From the NCBI RefSeq assembly GCF_900637635.1, contig NZ_LR134383.1, forward strand, positions 2,511,501 to 2,575,500: a DNA stretch of 64,000 nucleotides. Reading direction: 5' to 3'. Every line of letters starts with the position of its first letter. Position 1 is the first letter of the stretch. The notes below the pieces were generated by a model. The model was not told where the DNA came from. It worked only from the letters and a program-made list of their open reading frames with translations, and did no database searches. This document shows, piece by piece, positions 1 through 7,742 of this stretch. The position numbers were made by a program, and so were the translations under genes. This DNA is from Legionella jordanis (GTDB lineage Bacteria; Pseudomonadota; Gammaproteobacteria; Legionellales; Legionellaceae).

Positions 1-614
1 TTCATTCCTTACAAGGTGAGTCGGTAACCGTGGGTCTCCCCACGGTTTTTATTCGTTTAACAGGTTGCCCATTACGCTGCCATTATTGCGATACGGCCTA
101 TGCATTTAGCGGCGGAAAAATGCTGTCAATTGCAGATATTCTGGAGCAATTGTCTGCTTACCAATGCGAACAGGTCTGCGTAACCGGTGGGGAACCCCTA
201 GCCCAACCTTCTTGCATTAACCTTCTTACCGAGCTTTGCGATGCAGGCTATAAAGTTTCTTTAGAAACCAGCGGAGCACGTGATCTCAGTCAGGTTGATA
301 ACCGAGTAATGATTGTTATGGATTTAAAAACACCTGACTCAGGTGAAGAGCAAAAAAATTTGTTTAGCAATTTGGATTGGTTAAAACCCAGTGATCAAAT
401 CAAGTTTGTACTATGTAGCCGTGAAGATTACGAGTGGGCCTGCTTGATTGTTAAAGAACATAATCTAACGGCTCGTCTACAAGTGTTATTTTCACCGAGC
501 TGGAATCAACTAAACCCCACCACCCTTGCTGATTGGATCGTTGAAGATAAATTAGCGGTTCGCTTTCAATTGCAATTGCACAAAATTTTGTGGGGAGACA
601 TTCCCGGGCATTAA
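1..614 (+). CDS. queE: 7-carboxy-7-deazaguanine synthase QueE (5' end cut by the window)
   Basis: Radical SAM enzyme of queuosine biosynthesis that ring-contracts 6-carboxytetrahydropterin to 7-carboxy-7-deazaguanine. The frame is open from base 3, and the residues before the first GTG (position 30) read SLQGESVTVG, the usual start of QueE, so the true start lies left of the window. The cluster-binding motif CPLRCHYC (a CxxxCxxC) follows a few residues later. The SAM-binding VTGGEPLAQ, LETSG and MDLKTP segments follow in the expected order. About 200 residues are present, close to full length. The next gene starts 70 bases downstream and belongs to another pathway. Confidence 0.95.
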   Translation, partial: HSLQGESVTVGLPTVFIRLTGCPLRCHYCDTAYAFSGGKMLSIADILEQLSAYQCEQVCVTGGEPLAQPSCINLLTELCDAGYKVSLETSGARDLSQVDNRVMIVMDLKTPDSGEEQKNLFSNLDWLKPSDQIKFVLCSREDYEWACLIVKEHNLTARLQVLFSPSWNQLNPTTLADWIVEDKLAVRFQLQLHKILWGDIPGH

Positions 615-684
615 CAATGGTGATTGACTGCAAAATGCAGTTGGGATTAATTTCAACTTTAATGGATACAGAAGGAGTGGTTTT

Positions 685-1632
685 ATGCAGTGGTTTTCTC
701 AAGCACCGTCTAATATTGCCTTAATAAAGTATATGGGTAAAAAAGATGATGCCAGTAATTTACCCATTAATCCTTCATTATCTTATACCTTAAATCATTT
801 ATTAAGCAGCGTCCAACTTGAATCAATTGCTGGAAAAAAAGACTTCTGGGAGCCTTTGGAAATCCCAGGCGGGGCAAGTTTCAATTTATCCGCTGCTGAA
901 CAAAACCGCTTTTTGCAACATTTGGCACTCATAAAAAATCAATTTAACTACACTGGCGCTTTTTTGGTTCGTTCCTCAAATAATTTCCCCCATAGCAGCG
1001 GTTTGGCCAGTTCAGCATCCAGTTTTGCTGCACTAACCAAGTGCGCGGTACTGGCTTTAAGTGAACTAACCCAAAAACCCTTACCCTCTGTGGAGGAGCA
1101 GGCACAATTAAGCCGATTAGGTTCTGGCTCTTCTTGTCGCTCCTTTTTTTCCCCTTGGGCACTTTGGCATGAAAATACAGTAGAAGCAGTGGATTTGCCC
1201 TATAATAATTTGCTGCATCAAGTCATTGTCATCAGTCATGCCGAAAAAAAGGTCTCCTCTAGAGAAGCCCATCAGCGAGTGAAGACCAGTGGTCACTATC
1301 CTACCCGTGCCCAACGTGCCACAGAAAATCTTAAAGTCCTGATGACGGCTTTGGAAATGAAAGATTGGGTAAGTGCTTACCGCATTTGTTGGCGAGAATT
1401 TCAGGACATGCATCAATTGTTTCAAAGTTGTGCTGAACCATTTACTTACATGACTGAAGCCACCCAGGAAGCTTTACAGGTATTGCAGAATCTATGGGAG
1501 CGAACAGGAGACGGCCCAATCATTACCATGGATGCTGGACCCAATATTCATTTACTGTATAAGCCTGAGCAAACTGAAATGGCTCTGCAGTTTAAGCGTG
1601 ATTATTTAGTTGGTAATTATGATGTCCTTTGA
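685..1632 (+). CDS. mvaD: Diphosphomevalonate decarboxylase
   Basis: GHMP-family enzyme that converts mevalonate 5-diphosphate to isopentenyl diphosphate using ATP. The 315-residue protein opens with the family signature APSNIALIKYMGK, has NPSLSYTL near residue 30, the glycine/serine-rich nucleotide loop PHSSGLASSASS near residue 107, RLGSGSSCRS near 146 and the C-terminal TMDAGPN. The ATG follows AGGAG. Its end overlaps the start of the mevalonate kinase gene, so the two are translationally linked. A mevalonate route is uncommon in gammaproteobacteria but known in Legionellaceae and Coxiella. Confidence 0.95.
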   Translation: MQWFSQAPSNIALIKYMGKKDDASNLPINPSLSYTLNHLLSSVQLESIAGKKDFWEPLEIPGGASFNLSAAEQNRFLQHLALIKNQFNYTGAFLVRSSNNFPHSSGLASSASSFAALTKCAVLALSELTQKPLPSVEEQAQLSRLGSGSSCRSFFSPWALWHENTVEAVDLPYNNLLHQVIVISHAEKKVSSREAHQRVKTSGHYPTRAQRATENLKVLMTALEMKDWVSAYRICWREFQDMHQLFQSCAEPFTYMTEATQEALQVLQNLWERTGDGPIITMDAGPNIHLLYKPEQTEMALQFKRDYLVGNYDVL

Positions 1633-2500
1633 TTTTCAAACCACTACTCATGGAAAATGGATTTTGGCTGGTGAACATGCAGTTTTAAGAGGACATGCAG
1701 CGCTGGTCTTTCCAATTCCCGGAAAGACACTAACCTTGTCCTATAGAGCAAGCAATGCTGGCCTAAGCGCTGAGTATGACGGGGAAAATAGTTCTGACAT
1801 TCATATGTTATTTTGGAGTGTATTGGAACAAGGGCAGCAATTACTAGGTAGATCCTTAAGTGATTTGCATGGGCATTTTCATTTATACAATGATATTCCC
1901 ATTGGCGTGGGTATGGGTGCCTCGGCTGCCTTATGCGTTGCCGTTGCTCGCTGGTTTATGTCGCAATCCATGCTGCATCAAGACAACCTCTTTTCTTTTG
2001 CCAGAGATTTAGAAAACTTATTCCACGGAAAAAGTAGCGGCCTCGACATCGCAGGCGTTTCAGCAGGAGCTGGAGTAAAATTTCAAAATGGTCACATCAC
2101 GGCCCTCGAACAACGTTGGCAACCTCATTGGTTTCTTTCCTCCTGTGGTCAGATTGGAATTACTTCCCACTGCATTAAACAAGTGCAGGATCTATGGTTA
2201 TTAAATCCTGAGAACACAGCCTTAATTGATGTAGAAATGAACGATAGTGTTGAAAAAGCACAATTGGCTTTAAAGGAGACGAATAGCACAGCCATAAACC
2301 AATTGGCTGAAGCAATCAATCAAGCGGCTCATTGCTTTAGAAAATGGGGGCTTATCAGTGAAAATTTACAGCAACATATGCAGAAACTGTTAGATGCTGG
2401 AGCTATGGCTGTAAAACCCACAGGCTCGGGAGGCGGTGGTTATGTTCTTAGTTTATGGCGGGAAAAGCCATCTGCAATTTTGGATTTGATTGCAGTTTAG
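1619..2500 (+). CDS. Mevalonate kinase
   Basis: GHMP kinase, about 293 residues, that phosphorylates mevalonate at the 5 position. It shows GKWILAGEHAVL at the N terminus, the ATP loop PIGVGMGASAALCVA near residue 100, SSGLDIAG (the active-site Asp region) near 140 and KPTGSGGGGYV close to the C terminus. Two adjacent ATG codons (1619 and 1622) lie inside the end of mvaD; either could be the start, and an upstream TTG at 1610 is less likely. Phosphomevalonate kinase, the step between the two enzymes, is not in this window and may lie elsewhere. Confidence 0.9.
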   Translation: MMSFDFQTTTHGKWILAGEHAVLRGHAALVFPIPGKTLTLSYRASNAGLSAEYDGENSSDIHMLFWSVLEQGQQLLGRSLSDLHGHFHLYNDIPIGVGMGASAALCVAVARWFMSQSMLHQDNLFSFARDLENLFHGKSSGLDIAGVSAGAGVKFQNGHITALEQRWQPHWFLSSCGQIGITSHCIKQVQDLWLLNPENTALIDVEMNDSVEKAQLALKETNSTAINQLAEAINQAAHCFRKWGLISENLQQHMQKLLDAGAMAVKPTGSGGGGYVLSLWREKPSAILDLIAV

Positions 2501-2552
2501 GTCCTAGACTTCGAAATTGGAAAATTAAACAACTTTTTGAAAAACATTTATC

Positions 2553-2586
2553 TTTAAGAATTCCTTAATGTCCAAAATGGTAAAAT
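2553..2586 (+). promoter_or_regulatory. PmrA-like box and -10 element
   Basis: Two hexamers, TTTAAG (2553) and CTTAAT (2564), begin 11 bases apart. The 17-base stretch matches 12 of the 15 defined positions of the PmrA box known from Legionella effector promoters (CTTAATATTnnCTTAAT). A candidate -10, TAAAAT (2581-2586), follows after 11 bases, the arrangement expected when PmrA replaces a -35 element. It precedes the gene starting at 2615. The match was made by eye; no binding is shown. Confidence 0.5.
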
Positions 2587-2614
2587 AACAATCATTTTTT
2601 CCCATTATTTTATC

Positions 2615-3406
2615 ATGTCGCGTTTAACAAGAGCCGAATTTGTCCAGATCTGCAGTGAAGCCATTCTAGAAACCCGAAAAAAAGTAGTGATTCGAAATCA
2701 GCTGAGTGGTTATAAAAAATACCACAAGGAAATCAAGGAAAATCATTATTTTGAAAAAAACGTGCGAAAACCCATCTTAAAGGCCAAAGATGAAGATTAC
2801 ATGTTTCGCCATGATTTGGTCGAGCACACCGGCTTGGGTAATTGCCACGAATTGGCTGATCACTTGATTGTTGAAATTGGCCAAAGAATTGATGCCCGAT
2901 CGGCTTTAGCAAAGCTACGAATTGTTGCATCTGAAAGTCATGATCATGTGTACTTAGAGATTAAGATTCAATTAGAGAATGAAATCGATTATTCCTATTG
3001 GGAAGTGGATGCCTGGGATCCCAGGATCATTGATATAAGCCCTAGACCTGATGGCAGCATAAAAAACAAAGAATCCTTGGCTTATGGCTATAAGGTCAAA
3101 GAAGTGAGTTCTTTATATTCTGATGAGATTGACTATGGTCAAAAAATCACTTTTTTTCAAGCAATTCCAAAACCAAGGGAAGGAACACCCAAGTGCGCTA
3201 CCCCAGAAAGGGACATCTTTAAAAAAAATCGAAAATTATATAAGGATTACACAATAGAAGAAGCCACTGAAGAAAAAAAGTTTGACCCCCATGGAGAAAT
3301 TCATTATTTGCAACGAGCCTCAACTTGGCAAAGGTCAGCGGCTGACACGTTAAAAATGATGGAGGAAGATCCCAACGACAATAATTTTAAGATGATTACG
3401 CAATGA
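2615..3406 (+). CDS. Putative Cys-His-Asp protease/transglutaminase-like protein, candidate Dot/Icm effector
   Basis: 263 residues with no signal peptide or membrane segment; I do not recognise a named family. The middle has the pattern of a papain-like or transglutaminase-like fold: GNCHELADH with Cys77, then SHDHVYLEI with His111, then WEVDAWDPRI with Asp132 (or Asp135). Cys, His and Asp fall in the order and setting of a catalytic triad. The N-terminal 60 and C-terminal 80 residues are charged, and the last 20 are rich in Asp, Glu and Asn. The gene stands alone behind a PmrA-like box, a known mark of Legionella effector genes. Enzyme activity and secretion are inferred, not shown. Confidence 0.6.
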   Translation: MSRLTRAEFVQICSEAILETRKKVVIRNQLSGYKKYHKEIKENHYFEKNVRKPILKAKDEDYMFRHDLVEHTGLGNCHELADHLIVEIGQRIDARSALAKLRIVASESHDHVYLEIKIQLENEIDYSYWEVDAWDPRIIDISPRPDGSIKNKESLAYGYKVKEVSSLYSDEIDYGQKITFFQAIPKPREGTPKCATPERDIFKKNRKLYKDYTIEEATEEKKFDPHGEIHYLQRASTWQRSAADTLKMMEEDPNDNNFKMITQ

Positions 3407-3475
3407 TCTTCTCTAACTAGATTACCCATCTACCTGTTATGGCATCTATACTCTTTGGCGAGTTGATTTCCTTAT

Positions 3476-4390
3476 TCAGCTATGATTCAAATCGAAATGG
3501 CTAATGTTGAGTCCACCGCAGACAATCACCAATATGGTTTTAAAAGACTGGATAATTGGGTGATTCTGATAAACAGGGGCTAAAGAAGCACCACTTGCTA
3601 GCTCAACCAGCATACGTTGATCCTTGGCAAAAGCCCTGCTGCCGTAATCGGCATCTTCGTCACTGACTACCAAACTTCTTACATCGTGTTCTTTTTCCCA
3701 GCGCATTAATTGTGCTGAAATGCATTTCGCACCCAAGCTGGTGGCTTTACTTGTAATCACGGGTAAGCGAATGAGCTGATTCGCTTTCAGTGATTGAGAA
3801 AATGAGTCTGCACCCCGAGTTTCAACAGCTATCAAAGGAACATCTTGCCATTTACACTGCCGCATACCCTCCAACACACCACAAGCCAACCCACCCCCTC
3901 CTACCGAAGCAATGACGGCATCTGGTTTTGGCATGCCTTGCGACACAAGCTCAGTCATCATCGTTGCATGCCCTTGCCATAGGAGAGGATGATCAAAGGG
4001 GGGTATATAAGCTGCCTGTTTTTCTTCGGCAAAATTCTGCGCTGCCCGATGCGCTTCATCCCATGCACCCCCTGCAACAACCACCTGAGCACCAAAGGCC
4101 TTGATTGCTTCTATATAAATAGGATGGCTTGTGCTTGGGATAAATACTTTAGTCGGCACTTTTAATTTCATCCCACAATAGGCCACGGCTACCCCAGCAT
4201 TTCCTCCAGAAGAAGCGACGAAAGAGCGAACTCCCCGTTGCCATTCAGATTGGCACAACTTGCCAATGCCCCTAAGTTTGAAAGAGCCGGATGGCTGGAG
4301 AAGTTCATTTTTGAAATAAACAATTTTTCCAAAGCGATTTGTCAGTAACTGGGATTGTGTTAGGGCTGTCTTAATATGTAGGGGTTGCAT
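3476..4390 (-). CDS. PLP-dependent serine/threonine dehydratase family protein
   Basis: 304 residues, fold type II pyridoxal-phosphate enzyme that would deaminate L-serine or L-threonine to the 2-keto acid and ammonia. The PLP lysine lies in PSGSFKLRG near residue 38, followed by SSGGNAGVA near 62 and the phosphate-binding SVGGGGLACG near 165. The sequence looks closer to the short catabolic serine dehydratase type than to IlvA, because there is no C-terminal regulatory ACT domain. Convergent with the gene before it and divergent from the gene after it, so probably a single-gene unit. Substrate choice cannot be settled from sequence. Confidence 0.85.
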   Translation of the reverse strand: MQPLHIKTALTQSQLLTNRFGKIVYFKNELLQPSGSFKLRGIGKLCQSEWQRGVRSFVASSGGNAGVAVAYCGMKLKVPTKVFIPSTSHPIYIEAIKAFGAQVVVAGGAWDEAHRAAQNFAEEKQAAYIPPFDHPLLWQGHATMMTELVSQGMPKPDAVIASVGGGGLACGVLEGMRQCKWQDVPLIAVETRGADSFSQSLKANQLIRLPVITSKATSLGAKCISAQLMRWEKEHDVRSLVVSDEDADYGSRAFAKDQRMLVELASGASLAPVYQNHPIIQSFKTILVIVCGGLNISHFDLNHS

Positions 4391-4487
4391 GGTTTTAATC
4401 TAAAGTGATAATGCATTCATTATAATATAGCATGCTATGTTATAGTAGGCTATCTATCAAATGCATTTAAATTTTTGATTAAAGCAG

Positions 4488-4496
4488 TGATATAAT
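4488..4496 (+). promoter_or_regulatory. Extended -10 promoter for the MltA-like gene
   Basis: TGATATAAT gives a perfect TATAAT with the TGn extension. No good -35 is present at normal spacing, which is common for extended -10 promoters. Transcription would start near 4503, leaving a leader of about 20 bases before the ATG at 4526. Confidence 0.45.
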
Positions 4497-4525
4497 TGCC
4501 TTTTTATGCAAGTTCACGCACTAAC

Positions 4526-5590
4526 ATGAAATTTAAACTCTTGTTCATCAACCTACTGATTGGTTCCCAGGCCATGGCGGCGCCTCACTTTATGCCTTCT
4601 GCACCACAATCATCCACACAATACCTGATTGATGGCAAAGCTTTATGCGCAACCGCAAAAGAAACACTGGCTTATTTAAATAGAGGCAAAGACTATGATC
4701 CGGCAGTGATTCATGAGGGAAAGCTGTTTAAAATACCTTTAGGGCGAGTGAAAGAAACCTTAGTTTTTATTTGTCAACATCAGAATGAAATGGCTAATCC
4801 TCAATTTATTCAAAAGCACTTTGATTTTGTACGTTGGTATCCAGATATGGAGCAAGCCAAACCGCTAAGCTTAAACAAACCACTCATTAAAAATTTAGCC
4901 AAAGATAAAATTTTAATGACCAAATATTATGTCCATTTGGCCAAGGCATCTCATAGTCCTTCAGCGACTTACCCTTTCGCACTCTATGCTTTACCGAAAG
5001 ACGAAGAATCTTTGTCCCTGGAAGAAGCCAACACCAAGCCTGAATTATTGCGCTTTCGCTACGGTAAGCAAGCCATATTAAAAGGAGCGCTGACTCATAA
5101 AAATGTGCCCGTTTTGGCTTATTTAAGCCGCAACGATCTCGAAGCAGCATTAATGCAAGGTACTGTTGTCGCTGATTTTGGTCATCATCAATATAAAATT
5201 TTCAATGTGCATCGATGCAATAACATCCCCTATGATAAAAACAAAGCTCCTTACCAACAAGAGCGTTATTGGTTTTTTAAAGAAGTCAATGGCATCAAAG
5301 GCTATGGCAAGGACGCTGAACAGAAAATTACAGTTAATCCAAAAGTAACTTTTGCCGCTGATCTTAAACAGTTCGGACTTGGAAAATTGCTGATGCTGCA
5401 ATATCCTGGGCAAGATGGCAGAATGATCACGAAAGCCGGTATTATGGCTGATACGGGGGGAGCATTTGACAATAATGCCTTTCAAATCGATTATTTAAGC
5501 GGTAGTTACGCAGGCAAGGATGCTTTTTACAAGGCCACTCAACATCTGCCTAACTATGTAAATGCTTACTTCATGTTGCTGAAACAATAA
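4526..5590 (+). CDS. Secreted MltA/3D-domain-like protein (putative lytic transglycosylase)
   Basis: 354 residues with a signal peptide ending near MAA at residue 19; the ATG at 4526 was chosen because it begins this signal peptide. The body resembles MltA lytic transglycosylases: a TKYYVHL segment in the place of the MltA FTGYY motif, and near residue 304 AGIMADTGGAF followed by FQIDYLSG, the pattern of the double-psi barrel 3D domain whose Asp residues are catalytic. Unlike E. coli MltA there is no lipobox, so the product would be free in the periplasm or exported. It is followed after one base by an amidase gene, supporting a peptidoglycan role. Family assignment is by motif only. Confidence 0.6.
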   Translation: MKFKLLFINLLIGSQAMAAPHFMPSAPQSSTQYLIDGKALCATAKETLAYLNRGKDYDPAVIHEGKLFKIPLGRVKETLVFICQHQNEMANPQFIQKHFDFVRWYPDMEQAKPLSLNKPLIKNLAKDKILMTKYYVHLAKASHSPSATYPFALYALPKDEESLSLEEANTKPELLRFRYGKQAILKGALTHKNVPVLAYLSRNDLEAALMQGTVVADFGHHQYKIFNVHRCNNIPYDKNKAPYQQERYWFFKEVNGIKGYGKDAEQKITVNPKVTFAADLKQFGLGKLLMLQYPGQDGRMITKAGIMADTGGAFDNNAFQIDYLSGSYAGKDAFYKATQHLPNYVNAYFMLLKQ

Positions 5591-5591
5591 T

Positions 5592-6248
5592 ATGAAATCT
5601 TTTCTACTTTTTTTATGGTGTATACATTCAACGGCTTATGCCTTTTCTTGCTTCAATCCGCAAGAGATTCATCAAAAACCTATCCAATTCAATGAAGAAC
5701 GCATTGCACTCACTAGGCAATATCAGCTTCTTCATTATGGCATTAACAGCAAATCCATTGAAATAGAACCTAAAATGATCGTGTTGCATTGGACTTGTAT
5801 ACCCTCATTAGACAACACATTTCGCATTTTTAATCCTCCCACTTTCCCCAGAAACTCTCCGAGAATAAAGGAGTTGCCCGGGACCTTAAATGTTTCTAGC
5901 CATTTTGTTGTGGATCGCGATGGAACTATCTATCAGCTGATGCCGGAAAATTGGATGGCCAGACATGTTATTGGACTTAATCATTATGCCATAGGGATTG
6001 AAAACATAGGCGGGGTTAACAGCGTAGATGATTTAACCGATGCCCAGGTCAAAGCCAATGCTTTTTTGGTTTGTTATCTAAAAAAGAAGTACCCCGAAAT
6101 AAAATACGTGATAGGTCATAATGAATATTTGCGATTCAAAGGGAGTGCTTTATGGCTTGAGCGTGATCCTAATTATCAAACGGATAAGGATGACCCCGGG
6201 CCTGATTTCGTTAAAAAAGTTTTGCAATTAGTCCCATATTTCAAATGA
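5592..6248 (+). CDS. Secreted N-acetylmuramoyl-L-alanine amidase (Amidase_2 family)
   Basis: 218 residues with an N-terminal signal peptide ending near AYA. Zinc amidase that cleaves the bond between muramic acid and the stem peptide. Visible features are IVLHWTC (first zinc His), SSHFVVDRDGTIYQL, ARHVIGLNHYAIGIENIG (the usual GxNxxSIGIE region), GHNE and the C-terminal DPGPDF. It begins one base after the stop of the MltA-like gene, so the two are probably co-transcribed and co-exported. Several Cys residues (in AFSCF, HWTC and FLVC) could form disulfides in the periplasm. There is no cell-wall-binding domain. Confidence 0.88.
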   Translation: MKSFLLFLWCIHSTAYAFSCFNPQEIHQKPIQFNEERIALTRQYQLLHYGINSKSIEIEPKMIVLHWTCIPSLDNTFRIFNPPTFPRNSPRIKELPGTLNVSSHFVVDRDGTIYQLMPENWMARHVIGLNHYAIGIENIGGVNSVDDLTDAQVKANAFLVCYLKKKYPEIKYVIGHNEYLRFKGSALWLERDPNYQTDKDDPGPDFVKKVLQLVPYFK

Positions 6249-6370
6249 GCTGTGCTGACCCTGGGTTTGAAGTTTTTGAACAATTCCATAGCTTAGCTTG
6301 AGCCATAAACCATGAGATGACCAATTATACATTTTTAAAAGACGTATTTCCCGACTCAACATTAACAGCC

Positions 6371-6406
6371 GAGTTGAAGATAAAAGCATCACAGAATCTT
6401 CAACTC
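6371..6406. repeat. Perfect 11-bp inverted repeat, 14-base loop
   Basis: GAGTTGAAGAT (6371-6381) is exactly complementary to ATCTTCAACTC (6396-6406). It lies in the spacer between two converging genes. There is no T-run after either arm, so it is not a standard intrinsic terminator; it may still end or stabilise the two transcripts. Confidence 0.6.
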
Positions 6407-6442
6407 AGCGCTAGACAAATTGAAAGCTCAATACGACACCCA

Positions 6443-6946
6443 CTAAATGGGTTGCATGTTAATCTCACTGGTGAGAACCGGTTCTGCTGGTTTGTCATAA
6501 TCATAAATACCTGCAGATTGAAGGCCGGTAGAAATGCCTCGAGTGGTCATGATCACTAAGGACAACGGTAAAACAAGCATATCAAGGATACCTTGGCCTA
6601 ATATTGACATTATTTTTAAAGAGGCATGGAGGCAAAAAGCCGGGATGAGCCGATCACCAGTAAAGCAATAGCCTAATAGGCCGCCGAGCATTATCCCGGT
6701 TGCAAAAGCCGTAAGGCCTAACGCATAAACAGCCATTCCCACTGGATCTATGAGGGTCATCCCCCACAAGGCCAATGGCGTAAAGGTATGGCGAGCACAA
6801 AAGATGAATTCTTTTTTAGACTCATAAGGTTTAAAAAACATCTGACCGATGCTGCGTCGTTTTCGGGGATTGGTATCATCGCCCATAAGATGATTCGACA
6901 CCACTTCGGCAGAACCCGTTAAATAGCTTAATTGTAAATCTAACAT
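6443..6946 (-). CDS. Hypothetical membrane protein
   Basis: 167 residues; not recognised. The ATG at 6946 was chosen because AAGAAGAG stands six bases upstream, whereas the frame stays open 14 codons further without a good site. Residues 1-50 are polar with an RKRR cluster. Hydrophobic stretches follow (FTPLALWGMTLI, the Gly-rich MAVYALGLTAFATGIMLGGLLGY, and LDMLVLPLSLVIM), suggesting two to four membrane segments. The C terminus is short and acidic. The gene stands alone between a converging amidase gene and a poorly coding region. Confidence 0.7.
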   Translation of the reverse strand: MLDLQLSYLTGSAEVVSNHLMGDDTNPRKRRSIGQMFFKPYESKKEFIFCARHTFTPLALWGMTLIDPVGMAVYALGLTAFATGIMLGGLLGYCFTGDRLIPAFCLHASLKIMSILGQGILDMLVLPLSLVIMTTRGISTGLQSAGIYDYDKPAEPVLTSEINMQPI

Positions 6947-6978
6947 AGTAGGCTCTTCTTGCGGTTGAACTGCTGCGC

Positions 6979-6987
6979 ATTGTACCA
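6979..6987 (-). promoter_or_regulatory. Candidate extended -10 promoter
   Basis: On the minus strand TGGTACAAT combines a TGn extension with TACAAT, about 33 bases upstream of the start at 6946. No convincing -35. Confidence 0.35.
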
Positions 6988-7420
6988 CAAAACGTCTAAA
7001 TCAGAGCATTTCTTCTGTAATTTACGCAAAATGTATAATTTTAACAATTAGACAGTCGGCACTAAAAAGTGAGGTTTAACTCCAAAACTTACTCATGAGA
7101 GATAGAAAAATTTATTAACCGATGTTTACATGTGTTTCTCTATTTTTTAATTGCTATCCTAATTTATACACCCCTGCTTGAATTTACTGCTGTATATGAG
7201 ATAACTCGTTCTATCTACCAATGCAGAGAAGAATTTCAGAGCAGTCAACTGAATTATTCTGGTCCTTTTGTTTTGGCTTACTGGAAGGTAAATTTTTCTA
7301 CAGGCGAAACTTATACGAAATTAGCAAAAGTGAACTTAGCGTACAGACAATGCATTTAAACAAGGTTTTTATTTTTGGTATATAGTTTAAATATGTCCAT
7401 ACAAAGATAAGGATATCAAT
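6985..7420. other. Poorly coding stretch
   Basis: About 435 very AT-rich bases between a minus-strand promoter and the Cys-rich protein gene. The only open frame of note is the weak one at 7132. I see no RNA gene, repeat or terminator here. Confidence 0.5.
7132..7359 (+). CDS. Doubtful small membrane-anchored protein
   Basis: 75 codons from a GTG, with a hydrophobic N terminus (FLIAILIYTPLL) and a polar remainder. There is no ribosome binding site before the GTG, and an ATG overlapping it in another frame stops after six codons. It could be a small secreted or anchored protein, a remnant, or chance. Listed because nothing else explains the stretch. Confidence 0.25.
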   Translation: MFLYFLIAILIYTPLLEFTAVYEITRSIYQCREEFQSSQLNYSGPFVLAYWKVNFSTGETYTKLAKVNLAYRQCI

Positions 7421-7654
7421 ATGGCCAGCTGTGACGTTTGTGGTAATTCCTACGAGCATTCCTTTCAAGTCCGTCGAAATGGTCAAGCCTATACGTTCGA
7501 CTGTTTTGAATGCGCTATCCACAAATTAGCACCTAACTGTAAACATTGTGGTTGCAAAATTGTGGGGCATGGAGTGGATGCAGAAGGGGATTATTACTGT
7601 TGTGGACACTGTGCCCGCGCGGAAGGGAATATTGATGTCAGAGATCACATTTAA
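7421..7654 (+). CDS. Small Cys-rich zinc-binding protein, metallothionein-like C-terminal half
   Basis: 77 residues containing eleven Cys. The N-terminal half has CDVC and, 25 residues on, CFEC, a zinc-ribbon arrangement. The C-terminal half, CKHCGCKIVGHGVD then YYCCGHCARAEG, resembles bacterial metallothioneins of the SmtA type (C-x-C-x-C, then YCC-x-x-CA). The ATG follows AAGGATATCAAT. It is followed by a strong bidirectional terminator and is therefore a single-gene unit. A role in zinc or other metal binding is likely from the residues; physiological function is unknown. Confidence 0.8.
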   Translation: MASCDVCGNSYEHSFQVRRNGQAYTFDCFECAIHKLAPNCKHCGCKIVGHGVDAEGDYYCCGHCARAEGNIDVRDHI

Positions 7655-7705
7655 TTCTGCTAAAGCAGCGAATCTCTAAATGTTTCAAGGGCATGCTTAT
7701 TCCGC

Positions 7706-7739
7706 AAAAAGGAGGCTCTGCTGACAGCAGAGCCTTTTT
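7706..7739. terminator. Bidirectional intrinsic terminator
   Basis: A 9-bp perfect stem (GGCTCTGCT with AGCAGAGCC, loop GAC) is flanked by A5 on the left and T5 on the right, so it works for both converging genes (the Cys-rich protein on + and the DUF4142 protein on -). Confidence 0.9.
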
Positions 7740-7742
7740 AGA

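Noticed and set aside
6317-6559. 80-codon plus-strand frame after the amidase gene
   Set aside because: Its last 117 bases run antisense into the end of a better-supported membrane protein gene, it spans the 11-bp inverted repeat and it has no ribosome site.
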